In this document: piece by piece, positions 43,527 to 52,684 of the stretch | How positions within the stretch are numbered: the first letter of the stretch is position 1 | How the letters are laid out: every line of letters begins with the position of its first letter | Source of the DNA: Marinobacterium nitratireducens | GTDB lineage: Bacteria; Pseudomonadota; Gammaproteobacteria; Pseudomonadales; Balneatricaceae | Direction of reading: 5' to 3' | Assembly: GCF_014645375.1 (NCBI RefSeq) | Contig: NZ_BMLT01000003.1 | Span: 293,983 to 357,982 of the forward strand | DNA: 64,000 bases | Made by a program: the position numbers and the translations under genes | The notes under the pieces: model-generated | Databases searched by the model: none | What the model saw: the letters and a program-made list of their open reading frames with translations, nothing else | What the model was told of the DNA's origin: nothing

Positions 43527-45648
43527 GGCCCTCCCCACGGCTTTCGAGCAGACGCGCCATGATAGCGCGCAGCGCACGCACCTGGGCGCGGCGACCGCCA
43601 GCACTGACCGCGGCAAGACGCTCCCAACTGTGACGCTGCAGCACCACCCGGATAAGCAGTTGCTGCTGCGTCTGATCGAGCCCGGCGCGAATCCAGCTTT
43701 CCGGCCCCGCGCTGCACAGCTTCCATAACGCCGGCTCGCAGCTCTCGAAGGCGCGATTGTGATGCGCGAACACCTCGATTTCCATGCGCTCCCCCTGCGA
43801 CAGGCGTATGGGTTCCGTCGAGGGTAACAGACTCGCCACCAGGCGTGCATCCAGATCCGCCAGCTGTGCCGGTAACTGGTGCAGCAGCCGCAGGCGCAGA
43901 CGCTCGCGGGCCTCATCAAGTAGCTCCCGGGCCGCAGCACCGAGCGGCGCTAGCAGGATAACCGCGAAGGTGCCGCCGACCGGATCCCGGCCGGCCCCCA
44001 GGCGCACCGGCAGATAGTCGTTGCCGGTCCAGAAACTCAGCAGATCCTCAGTAGCGCCGAAACAGGTGCCCAGATAGTCGATATGCCGGGGTCGCGCCCA
44101 GTCCGCCAGCGCGCCGAGCAGGCGGCTGGCGATCCCGCGACGCTCCAGCATCGGGTGGGTGGCGATACGCATGATACGCAGCGCGCGCAGATCGCCAGCC
44201 TGGCACAGGCCTTCCTGGCCGATCAGCGCCTGCGGGATCAGGTGTCCCGGCGGTCGGCGACGGCCCTGGTAGATGCCCTCGACAAGATCCGCCGGCAAGT
44301 CTCCCTCTTCGACCACCAGCATCGCCGCCGCCAGATGACCGTTGCAGCTTGCCGTCCAGACGGCCAGGTTCGGGCTGTCGAGCAGAATGCGCAGATCCCC
44401 CGGCGTGGTGCGGTAGTGCGCCAGTACCAGCAGCCCGAAAAGCTCCGACAGCAGGGGCGCGTCGGTGAGCAGGCGGTCACGGTCGAGCCGGCACAGCGAC
44501 AGGTCGCCGGGTGCGAAACCCTCAAAGGCCCTTGCCGGCGCGGCCTCCGCATCCAGCATCAGCATCCGGAACGACAGCTCCTCGAGCGGATCCCCCTGAC
44601 ACCAGCGCACCGGCTGTTGCATCCGCACCTCGCGCCAGTTGGGCGCGCGACGCTGCAACTCGCGACGAAAGCGCACCGCAAAGCCCCTCCCGGTGCCCTC
44701 GTAACCATGAACCGTAGTGGCGAATACGATGCGGGGAAAACGCGCCAGCAGTCCCGACAATACCGGCGCCGGAATGGCCGCTGCTTCATCGACCAGCAGC
44801 AGCTCACCCTCGCCTTCGCCGTGCAGCAGGCGCTCGGGAGAAAAGTAACGTACGCGCGGGTGATCGAACGGATCGCCCCGGTGCTCACCTGGCTGGCCGT
44901 CGTGCAGCCGCGCGAACAGTTCGGCCGCGGCGGCCCGCGTGGGCGCCGTGACCAGCACGGTGCCCTCGTTGCGCAAAAGCCAGCGCGCCGCCGCCAGCCC
45001 CAGCGACGCGCTCTTGCCGCGCCCGCGATCCGCTGTCAGCACCAGCGGAACGGAAACCTCGAGCGCCGCCAGCACGGCATCGACGGCATGACGCTGATCA
45101 GCGGTGCGATACGGCGGCTTTGCCGCTGCTGCTGGCACAGGGCTATCGGGCAGCGGCAACGGTGACGCCACCTGCCCCTGAGCCACCGCGATCACGCGAC
45201 TGTCGGCCTCCAGCGTGGTCACCAGATGCGCCAGAAAACGCCGGCCGACGTCGTCGGCGCTGTAGGGATAGACCGCAATGGCGGCGTGTTCCGGGTCGTC
45301 GAAGTCGCGCCAGCTGTCCGCCGGAGGGGTCAACAGCAGCGCCAGAGCGCCGCCACGGAGAGTGCCGACGGCCTGACCGAAGGCGTTGGGGTTGAAGCCA
45401 CTGAAGGCGTCGAAGACGAGAGCGCCGCACTCGCTGCCGAGCCGGCGCTGTACCTCGGGGGCTGCCAGAGCCTCGATGCCGTCCGGCGCCGCTGCGCCGA
45501 CCCAGAGCGGCTGCTCGATGACGGCGTCCCGCAGCCAGTCAGCCGCCTGCGTTCGTGCCCAGTCCGCCTCGCCCTGCAGCCAGACCAGCTGCCGGCGTCC
45601 GGCGCGGGCATTGATGGCAACGAGGGGCTCGAGAAGATCAAACAGCAT
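43516..45648 (-). CDS. tmcA: tRNA(Met) cytidine acetyltransferase
   Basis: 710 residues, full length. Makes N4-acetylcytidine at the wobble position of elongator tRNA-Met using acetyl-CoA and ATP. N-terminal DUF1726-type domain (LVWLQGEADWARTQAADWL), RNA-helicase module with Walker A TADRGRGKSASLGLAAA and the DEAA-type LLVDEAAAIPAPVLSGLL, then a GNAT domain (ALRIMRIATHPMLERRGIASRLLGAL) and the tRNA-binding tail. Cytoplasmic. Confidence 0.95.
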   Translation of the reverse strand: MLFDLLEPLVAINARAGRRQLVWLQGEADWARTQAADWLRDAVIEQPLWVGAAAPDGIEALAAPEVQRRLGSECGALVFDAFSGFNPNAFGQAVGTLRGGALALLLTPPADSWRDFDDPEHAAIAVYPYSADDVGRRFLAHLVTTLEADSRVIAVAQGQVASPLPLPDSPVPAAAAKPPYRTADQRHAVDAVLAALEVSVPLVLTADRGRGKSASLGLAAARWLLRNEGTVLVTAPTRAAAAELFARLHDGQPGEHRGDPFDHPRVRYFSPERLLHGEGEGELLLVDEAAAIPAPVLSGLLARFPRIVFATTVHGYEGTGRGFAVRFRRELQRRAPNWREVRMQQPVRWCQGDPLEELSFRMLMLDAEAAPARAFEGFAPGDLSLCRLDRDRLLTDAPLLSELFGLLVLAHYRTTPGDLRILLDSPNLAVWTASCNGHLAAAMLVVEEGDLPADLVEGIYQGRRRPPGHLIPQALIGQEGLCQAGDLRALRIMRIATHPMLERRGIASRLLGALADWARPRHIDYLGTCFGATEDLLSFWTGNDYLPVRLGAGRDPVGGTFAVILLAPLGAAARELLDEARERLRLRLLHQLPAQLADLDARLVASLLPSTEPIRLSQGERMEIEVFAHHNRAFESCEPALWKLCSAGPESWIRAGLDQTQQQLLIRVVLQRHSWERLAAVSAGGRRAQVRALRAIMARLLESRGEGHET

Positions 45649-45733
45649 CAGGGGGTTCCCGGGAGGCTTGGCAGATGCCGGCCATTGTAGCGTTTTTCAT
45701 GCAGCCCGGGGCCGGCCCCCGTGCAACACAGGC

Positions 45734-47116
45734 TCAGACCAGCATCGTCCTGACCGCGGGCGCGGTTTCGATATCGGCTTCGACCCGGTCCCGACCGTTA
45801 CCCTTGGCACGGTACAGCGCCCGGTCGGCGCGCTCGAGAATAAACTCCGGCTTGAGCGCCGACGAGGGTTGCAGGGTACACAGGCCGACGCTAATGGTCA
45901 CGATGCTGTCGACTTCGCTGTACTCGTGGGGAATCGCCAGATCGCGGATATGCCGCCGACACCGCTCGGCCAGGTCCTGCGCGTTCTCGTTGGTGGCCGG
46001 CAGCAGCAGCGCGAACTCCTCGCCGCCGTAACGCGCCACCAGATCGCCGGGACGCGCCACGGTCTGCCCGAGCGCCCGGGCTATCTGCTGCAGACAACGG
46101 TCGCCGGCCGGATGCCCGTAGTGATCGTTGTATGCCTTGAAGCAGTCCACATCCACCATCATCAGTGTCAGCGGCGTGAAATCCCGGATCGATCGCCGGC
46201 ATTCGCGCTGCAGGCAATCATCGAAATGGCGACGATTGGCAAGGGCCGTCAGATCGTCGGTCGCCGCGAGAGTATTGAGTCGCTCCAGCGCCTGCCCGAG
46301 CTCGCGGGTACGTTGCTCGACCAGCCGCTCCACCTCCTGCGAGCGGTGCAACAACTGGCGCAGCCCGACATGGGCCAGCAATGTCAGCGTCAGACCGAAC
46401 AGCAGCACCAGCAACGGCACCTGATCGTCGTACTGGTCAAGGTAACGTGTCGAGGGGATAGCGGTGACGCTCCAGGAGGACGCCCCCGCGATACTGATCT
46501 GACGCTGCAGCGCCAGCTCCGGCCGGATATCCGAAGGATGCGCGCTGGCGTACAGCTGCCTCGCGGGCACTGAGCCATCACTGATCAGTATCTGCAACGC
46601 CGGGCCGCCCTCGAGCATCCGCGCGTCGGCGACCAGTGACTCGAGACGGATCCGAGCCGACAGCTCGCCATTCGAGAGGGACGACTGGCCCTGGTCAAGC
46701 GGTCGCCGGACCACCAGCGCACCGTCGTCAGGCAACGCCAGCTGAGTCAACCCGATCCTGAAACCCGGCTGGTCAGGTGTCGCGGGGCGCCAACTCAACG
46801 CCTCGAGCGCCCTGCGACTCTGACCGAGAACCCGGGCGGAGGTTTCGAACTCTGCGGCGCTCACCTCGGAGGAGCCCTTGAACAGTATCTCTAGCGCCTC
46901 CAGCGCCCCAAGGTGCCGCTGCAGCGTCTGCTCCAGGCGCTAGAAGCGTACCGAGATATCGCGATTGAACTGCTCGACCGCCTGCCGCTCCTGCGTCTGC
47001 AGTACCGAGTGCCAGGCCAGCAGCGACAGCATCAGCCCCGCTACGATGACAAGACCGCGCCATCGGCGCTGGCGCTTGGCCGCGAAAAAGCCGCTGTTTC
47101 GATTATCCTGCGTCAA
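45734..47116 (-). pseudogene. CHASE-GGDEF diguanylate cyclase interrupted by an in-frame amber codon
   Basis: From a TTG at 47116 the frame encodes a membrane helix (RGLVIVAGLMLSLLAWHSV), then the start of a CHASE-type sensor (QAVEQFNRDISVRF), a TAG at 46942-46940, and without frameshift the rest (RLEQTLQRHLGALEALEIL...), a second membrane helix (VPLLVLLFGLTLTLLAHV) and an intact GGDEF domain with DDLTALANRRHFD, the RPGD I-site and active site RYGGEEF. Only one codon (TAG for probably CAG or TTG-like) breaks it. A shortened product could start at the GTG at 46864 but would lack the first membrane anchor. Could also be a sequencing error or suppressed stop. Confidence 0.82.
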
Positions 47117-47243
47117 TGCCTGCTACCCCGATGGCGTCCTGCTCCCGGTGCCTGGAGCCGGCACCGGTCAGCCCAGTAAAGCGACAAAGGCCAACTGACG
47201 CAACCCGGCGCCCCGTCAAAGTGAAAGCGTCGCGTCCTCGCCG

Positions 47244-47849
47244 CTATTGCCCCCAGCGACGATGCGACTGGTTCAGATACGCCAGCTCCTCCGGTGTCGA
47301 TACGCGTTCCAGGGCGTCGTTGCGATGGGGGAAGCGGCCGAAGCGCACAATGAGGTCACGATGCTGGTGTGCGTAGTCGAGCGCGTTATCGATTGTCGCG
47401 CGGCGTTGAAAAGGCACTTCCCGGCGCAGCTCCTCGAGCGTTTCGATATGCAGATCCTGCGCCTCGAGCGACTCGGCGTGCTCCAGCGGCATATAGAAAA
47501 ATAGCCGCTCGGCGAACTCCAGCCCGCGATCGTGGCCAAGCTCGATGCCCCGCTGACAAAGATCCAGCGCCCGGGAATCTCCGGCAAAGGCGTCAGCGCT
47601 GCCGCGGTAGATACTGCGGGTAAACTGATCCAGCAGCAGGATCAGTGCCAGGCGCCCGCGCGGGTTGCCGCTCCAGGCTTCGAGCTCGCCGCGCATGGCC
47701 TGGCGCACACGGCAACCGAACAGCTCATCGAGTTCGCGATCGACCTCTTCCTGGCCGCCCCACCAAAGCGACTGCTTGGATTCCACCGCAAAACCTTCAC
47801 ACAACGGCCCGAACCAGAACTGAAGAATTTCCTCGAACGCTTCGGTCAT
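47244..47849 (-). CDS. DUF924 family protein
   Basis: 201 residues. EEILQFWFGPL at the start, ESKQSLWWGGQEEVDREL, LALILLLDQFTRSIYRGSADAFAGDSRAL and FFYMPLEHAESLEAQ are the DUF924 signatures; the fold is an all-helical TPR-like one. Function unknown. High GC, typical of the neighbours. Confidence 0.9.
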   Translation of the reverse strand: MTEAFEEILQFWFGPLCEGFAVESKQSLWWGGQEEVDRELDELFGCRVRQAMRGELEAWSGNPRGRLALILLLDQFTRSIYRGSADAFAGDSRALDLCQRGIELGHDRGLEFAERLFFYMPLEHAESLEAQDLHIETLEELRREVPFQRRATIDNALDYAHQHRDLIVRFGRFPHRNDALERVSTPEELAYLNQSHRRWGQ

Positions 47850-47956
47850 AACCCCACTCCACAGACTCCAACGAACCCGACACTGAAGTATAGGAGAACC
47901 TCGCCTGTGTGGCAGCGGCGCACCGCCGCGAATGAGCGGCCCCCCGTGCCAGCAAG

Positions 47957-48820
47957 GTTCGCCCGGGGACCGGGCTCCTACATCCGGAAGCAGCCTCGTG
48001 CCTGCGCCTGCAGCAGCTCACTCCGTGAGCGAACCCCGCCGCGCATGAGAGGGCACCGCACCGGCCCGGTTCGCCCGGGGACCGGGCTCCTACACCCGAA
48101 AGCGGCCTTGTGCCTGCGCCTGCAGCAGCTCACTCCGTGAGCGAACCCCGCCGCGTATGCGAGGGCACCCTGCCTGCCCGGTTCGCCCGGGGACCGGGCT
48201 CCTACACCCGAAAGCGGCCTTGTGCCTGCGCCTGCAGCAGCTCACTCCGTGAGCGAATCCCGCCGCGCATGAGAGGGCACCCTGCCTGCCCGGTTCGCCC
48301 GGGGACCGGGCTCCGACATCCGGTAGCGACCTCGTGCCTGCGGTCGCAGGAGCTCACTCCGTGAGCGAACCCCGCCGCGTATGAGACGGCACCCTGCCTG
48401 CCCGGTTCGCCCGGGGACCGGGCTCCTACACCCGGAAGCGGCCTCGTGCCTGCGGTCGTAGGAGCTCACTCCGTGAGCGAACCCCGCTGCGCGTGAGAGG
48501 GCCCCGTGCCAGCACGGTTCGCCCGGGGACCGGGCTCCTACATCCGGAAGCGGCCTTGTGCCTGCGGTCGCAGGAGCTCACTCCGTGAGCGAACCCCGCC
48601 GCGTATGCGAGGGCACCCTGCCAGCCCGGTTCGCCCGGGGACCGGGCTCCTACATCCGGCAGCGACCTCGTACCTGCGGTCGCAGGAGCTCACTCCGTGG
48701 CGAACCCCGCCGCGCATCAGAGGGCACCCTGCCTGCCCGGTTCGCCCGGGGACCGGGCTCCTACATCCGGAAGCGACCTTGTGCCTGCGCCTGCAGCAGC
48801 TCACTCCGTGAGCGAACCCC
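47957..48820. repeat. tandem array of eight paired REP elements, period about 111 bp
   Basis: Eight copies of gttcgcccggggaccgggct + cctac (at about 47957, 48069, 48180, 48292, 48403, 48515, 48628 and 48739), each followed by a second palindrome caggagctcactccgtgagc + gaacc. Linkers between them vary by a few bases (catccggaagc, cacccgaaagc). This is a BIME-like array between DUF924 and smr genes. Open frames crossing it in several phases translate the repeats and are not genes. Confidence 0.92.
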
Positions 48821-48857
48821 CACGAAAAGGATGGCAACTCCTCTGGCAGCCAGGTGC

Positions 48858-49436
48858 CTAGCGCCGCTTCTGATGCTGCTCCCAGTTGGTCTGGCGTTGC
48901 TGGTCACTTTTTTTCAGCATCACGTAGAGGGCACCGAGTCCGCCGTGCTGCGGCTGGGCGGAATGGAAGGCCATCACCTCGGGCAGGTGCGGCAGCCACT
49001 GGTTGAGCGCGCTGCGCAGAAGGCTGGCGTCATCGTCCGGATGCCGGCCACGGCCGTGACTGATAATGAACGACCGGATACTGAGCGCCATGCACTCGCG
49101 CACGAACGTCAGCAGCTCGTCCCGTGCCTGCGGCAGCGACCGGCGCATCAGCTCGAGCCGGGCATCGAAACTGTAACGCCCCAGGCGCAGGTTGCGGTAG
49201 ACCCCTTCCTGAACGCCGTCCCGTTTCCACTCCAGCGGGTCGTGCGGACCGATGCGCTCGACGATTTCGAGCCCCAGACCATCCGGTTCGCCCTCGGCGG
49301 CCCGGCGCCGAGCCTGAACCGCGGGACCGGCATGGCGTGCATGCGCCGTTTCCGCCCGCTCCTCGCGCCGGATCGGGGCCACGCCTTCCTTGCGCATCAG
49401 CGCATTGAAATCAACTGACTGCTCTGACTTGGCCAT
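48858..49436 (-). CDS. Smr domain protein (SmrA-like)
   Basis: 192 residues. Small MutS-related domain with LRLGRYSFDARLELMRRSLPQARDELLTFVRECMALSIRSFIISHGRGRH, including the HGRG motif, and GGLGALYVMLKK near the end. N-terminal region is charged and linker-like. E. coli SmrA is a DNA nicking enzyme of this type; ribosome-rescue Smr nucleases are the alternative. Substrate not certain. Confidence 0.88.
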   Translation of the reverse strand: MAKSEQSVDFNALMRKEGVAPIRREERAETAHARHAGPAVQARRRAAEGEPDGLGLEIVERIGPHDPLEWKRDGVQEGVYRNLRLGRYSFDARLELMRRSLPQARDELLTFVRECMALSIRSFIISHGRGRHPDDDASLLRSALNQWLPHLPEVMAFHSAQPQHGGLGALYVMLKKSDQQRQTNWEQHQKRR

Positions 49437-49695
49437 GATCCACCTCCTTTACATCTGCTCCGGACTGAACGGCGCCGGACCGTCCAGTATACGCATTTTT
49501 GCGGGCAGGATGTGGCCCTGCGGCGTGACTGACCGAAACGCCTGCCAGAACGCCGCCGCATCCGCCGGCCCTTTCTTCGACCGGCTTTCTGGTCTACAGT
49601 GGGTCGGCCGTCTGGGAACCTGTGACGGCCATGGAAATCCGACTCTTATATCGGGCTGTTACTCATGTCTGACGAAGTATCAGGAGGACCTTCGG

Positions 49696-50505
49696 ATGCA
49701 GCGCCTGTTGCTTGTCGTCACCATTGCCCTCGCCGTTGCGGCGGTCTGGCTGTTTCTCGACCCTGGCACCGGTACGTCTCCCGGGACACCGCAGATCAGC
49801 GACGAAATGCGCAGTGAAGCCCGCTCCCATATCGACAGCATCACCGCAGACCAGGATCGGGCCATCGGAGTCGGCGAAGCCAACAACTTCGTCACCGCCT
49901 CGCAACTGCTGAGGCTGCCGGAAGGGGATGTGCTGTCCGAGGGCGTCGATCTCGAGATGGCGACGGGCCCGGGGATGATCGACGCCGCAGCCGCCACCGC
50001 CTATGCCGTCGACATGACGCCGCTGAAATCCGGATCCAGGGCACCGGGCAGCCGCAACGAGGCGATCGGGCACGGAACCCTGCCGCAGCTGGCCGGCCAG
50101 ATCACCCTGCGCGAGCTGCTGGACAACCCCGAACAGGCCGACGGCAAAATCTTCTACATCCACGCAGTCAATGAAGGCGACCGCGAAGGCCTCTGGGGCA
50201 TTCTCAACACCGGCCTGATCAACACCTTCGCCGAGGGCCTGGACCTGCCGCGCAGCGGCGGTCGCGTTCAGGTCGAGATCCCGCACGACGCCGACCAGCG
50301 CATGTCCGACAGCAGCAGCTCCTATCTGGGCCGTATTCTCGATGACAAGGTGCGGGAAACCTACATCTACAATTATCGCCAGGGGTTGCTCGGCCAGGAC
50401 CCGGATCTGATCCAGCCCGGCCAGCAACTGGTGGTCATCAGCTTTTCCGAGGACGAGCTGGTGCAGATCTACAACCACTTCGCCAGTCTCAGGGATTCCC
50501 GATGA
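49696..50505 (+). CDS. exported or membrane-anchored protein of unknown function
   Basis: 269 residues. N-terminal MQRLLLVVTIALAVAAVWLFL is an uncleaved anchor or signal peptide; the rest is soluble and periplasmic by prediction. DGKIFYIHAVNEGDREGLWGILNTGLINTFAEGL and DDKVRETYIYNYRQGLLGQDPDLIQPGQQLVVISF are notable; the DPDLIQPGQQLVV piece looks like the end of a LysM motif. I do not recognise the family. CAGGAGG lies 8 nt before the ATG. Overlaps the next start by 4 bp, so it is coupled to the GST gene. Confidence 0.75.
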   Translation: MQRLLLVVTIALAVAAVWLFLDPGTGTSPGTPQISDEMRSEARSHIDSITADQDRAIGVGEANNFVTASQLLRLPEGDVLSEGVDLEMATGPGMIDAAAATAYAVDMTPLKSGSRAPGSRNEAIGHGTLPQLAGQITLRELLDNPEQADGKIFYIHAVNEGDREGLWGILNTGLINTFAEGLDLPRSGGRVQVEIPHDADQRMSDSSSSYLGRILDDKVRETYIYNYRQGLLGQDPDLIQPGQQLVVISFSEDELVQIYNHFASLRDSR

Positions 50506-51116
50506 TCGAGCTGCATACCTGGAGCACCCCCAACGGCCGCAAAATATCCATCATGCTGGAAGCGGTTCGCCTGCCCTATCGCGTGATCCCGGTCGATATC
50601 ACTTCCGGCGACCAGCACCGTGATGAGTTCCTGGAGCTGAGCCCCAACAACAAGATACCAGCGCTCCGGGATCCGGACGGGCCGGACGGCGAACCGATCG
50701 AGCTGTTCGAAAGCGGCGCCATCCTGATCTACCTGGCGGAGAAAACCGGACTTTTCCTGCCCCGGGCGCCGCGGGCGCGTTACGAGGTGCTGCAGTGGCT
50801 GATGTGGCAGATGGGCAACTTCGGCCCCTTCCTCGGTCAGGCCCATCACTTCAACCGCTTCGCCAAGGAAGAGGTACCCTACGCCATCGAGCGCTACCAG
50901 AATGAGGCCAGGCGACTTTGGGGCGTGCTCGACCGCAGGCTCGAGGGCCGCAGCTTCGTGGCGGACGATCTCAGCATCGCCGACTTCGCCATCTATCCCT
51001 GGTGCGCACGTTTCGAGTATCAGGAGATCGACCCCGGCCAGTATCCGCGGGTGCACGACTACATGCAGCGCATGGCGCATATCGAGTTCGTGCAGCGCGG
51101 CATGCAGGTACCTTAG
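50502..51116 (+). CDS. glutathione S-transferase, YfcG/Nu-like
   Basis: 204 residues. Thioredoxin-fold N-terminus MIELHTWSTPNGRKISIMLEAVRLPYRVIPVDI, cis-Pro region NNKIPALRDPDG, glutathione-binding ELFESGAILIYLAEKTG, and a helical C-terminal domain with SIADFAIYPW. The TPNG motif is typical of YfcG/YghU-type enzymes with disulfide-reductase activity. Cytoplasmic. Confidence 0.9.
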   Translation: MIELHTWSTPNGRKISIMLEAVRLPYRVIPVDITSGDQHRDEFLELSPNNKIPALRDPDGPDGEPIELFESGAILIYLAEKTGLFLPRAPRARYEVLQWLMWQMGNFGPFLGQAHHFNRFAKEEVPYAIERYQNEARRLWGVLDRRLEGRSFVADDLSIADFAIYPWCARFEYQEIDPGQYPRVHDYMQRMAHIEFVQRGMQVP

Positions 51117-51425
51117 CAGGGTGTTGAGTTCGCAGGATGGGTGGAGCGACGCTCCGGCACGGTATATCCGCCACTGATGCAGCCAGGGCGTCGTGCAACC
51201 CATCTCGGGTTCGGGATCATTGGACCACTACACTTGCATGCAGCCAAGTTCTTGATGGGTTACGCCACCTCAACCTCGCTACCGGCGCCTACCACCATTG
51301 CGGCTCCACCCATCCTGCGGTTAGCCCCTGCGCCACCGGTAAACCCTCCTATTGGAATTAGTGCGCTGTCCATTCCTAAACTGTAGGAACGAGCTAACGC
51401 GGCTCTGCCGCAGGAGGGTATCGCT
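51117..51425. repeat. 309-bp gap with family-B repeat
   Basis: Contains gcaggatgggtggagcgacgc at 51131 and gatgggttacgcc...ctccacccatcctgcgg at 51254-51322, the paired ends of the dispersed family-B repeat. No gene seen. An AT-richer stretch before ald (about 51350-51400) may hold its promoter. Confidence 0.6.
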
Positions 51426-52547
51426 ATGCTGATCGGGGTCCCGAAGGAGATCAAGAACAACGAGTTCCGTATCGGCATGACGCCGACGGGGGTGCGCGAG
51501 CTGGTGCAGGCCGGCCACGAGGTGCTGATCGAACGGGACGGCGGCCTGGCAATCGGGCTCGACGACCAGGCTTATCGGGACGCCGGCGCGCGTATTGCCG
51601 ACAGTGCACAGGAGGTGTTCGACAGCGCCGAGCTCATCGTCAAGGTCAAGGAGCCTCAACCTGACGAATGCCGCATGCTGCGATCCGGGCAGGTGCTCTT
51701 CACCTATCTGCACCTGGCACCGGACCCTGAGCAGACCCGCCTGCTGCTGGCGTCCGATGCGGTCGCCATCGCCTACGAAACCGTTACCAGTCCCCGGGGA
51801 GGACTGCCCTTGCTGGCGCCGATGAGCGAAGTCGCCGGCCGCATGTCGATTCAGGCCGGCGCCCATGCGCTGGAGCGCGCTCAGGGCGGCCGCGGCGTTC
51901 TGCTGGGCGGTGTGCCCGGCGTAGCGCCGGGGAAGGTGGTGGTGATTGGCGGCGGCGTGGTCGGGGTCAACGCCGCGCGCATGGCCCTGGGGCTCGGCGC
52001 CGACGTCACCGTACTGGATCGCTCGCTGCCACGCCTGGCCGAACTCGACAATCTTTACGGCCCGCGCCTCAAGACGCTTTACTCCAGCGCCCAGACCCTC
52101 GAGGAGCAGGTGGCCGGCGCGGATCTGGTGGTTGGCGCCGTGCTGATACCCGGTGCCGCGGCGCCGAAACTGGTCAGCCGGACGATGCTCGGTACCATGG
52201 CGCGCGGCAGTGTGCTCGTCGATGTCGCCATCGACCAGGGAGGCTGCTTCGAGACGTCCCGCCCCACCACCCATCAGGACCCCATCTTCGAGGTCGACGA
52301 CATCGTCCACTACTGTGTCGCCAACATGCCGGGCGCGGTCGCCCACACCTCCACCTTCGCGCTGACCAACGCCACCCTGCCCTTCGTGCTGGCGCTGGCC
52401 AACAAGGGCTACCGCCAGGCGCTCCAGGAGGATGTTCATCTGCGCAACGGACTCAATATCCACCGCGGCAGCGTCACCTATGCCGCGGTCAGCGAGGCGC
52501 TCGGATACGAGTACGTGTCCGCCGAGACAGCGCTCGGCGGAGCCTGA
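51426..52547 (+). CDS. ald: alanine dehydrogenase
   Basis: 373 residues, full length. NAD-dependent interconversion of L-alanine and pyruvate plus ammonia. [64 protein letters not shown] (active-site region), [18 protein letters not shown], the NAD loop [30 protein letters not shown], and [17 protein letters not shown] are diagnostic. AGGAGG-like site before the ATG. Confidence 0.96.
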   Translation: MLIGVPKEIKNNEFRIGMTPTGVRELVQAGHEVLIERDGGLAIGLDDQAYRDAGARIADSAQEVFDSAELIVKVKEPQPDECRMLRSGQVLFTYLHLAPDPEQTRLLLASDAVAIAYETVTSPRGGLPLLAPMSEVAGRMSIQAGAHALERAQGGRGVLLGGVPGVAPGKVVVIGGGVVGVNAARMALGLGADVTVLDRSLPRLAELDNLYGPRLKTLYSSAQTLEEQVAGADLVVGAVLIPGAAAPKLVSRTMLGTMARGSVLVDVAIDQGGCFETSRPTTHQDPIFEVDDIVHYCVANMPGAVAHTSTFALTNATLPFVLALANKGYRQALQEDVHLRNGLNIHRGSVTYAAVSEALGYEYVSAETALGGA

Positions 52548-52684
52548 TACGGGTGGGAGCGTCGCCTCGCCGCGAATCCAACGCAACGACGCTCACCGGC
52601 ACCCGACGGGCGTAGGAGCGGCGCCCCGCCGCGAGCGACCGGGGCACGGGCCCAAACCACTTGCCGCGGACGCGGCCGCCGCAT
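52548..52684. repeat. REP-like elements between convergent ald and mtnK
   Basis: gtgggagcgtcgcctcgccg (52551) and gtaggagcggcgccccgccg (52612) belong to the gcggcgccccgccgcgaa repeat family. They sit between convergent genes and may act as transcript ends. Confidence 0.65.

Noticed and set aside
47957-48820. CRISPR array
   Set aside because: The 'spacers' are themselves conserved and contain a second palindrome; units of about 111 bp and no cas genes.
48506-49418. Open frames in the REP array encoding repetitive Arg/Pro-rich peptides
   Set aside because: They translate the palindromic repeats in several phases; no ribosome sites and no coding bias.
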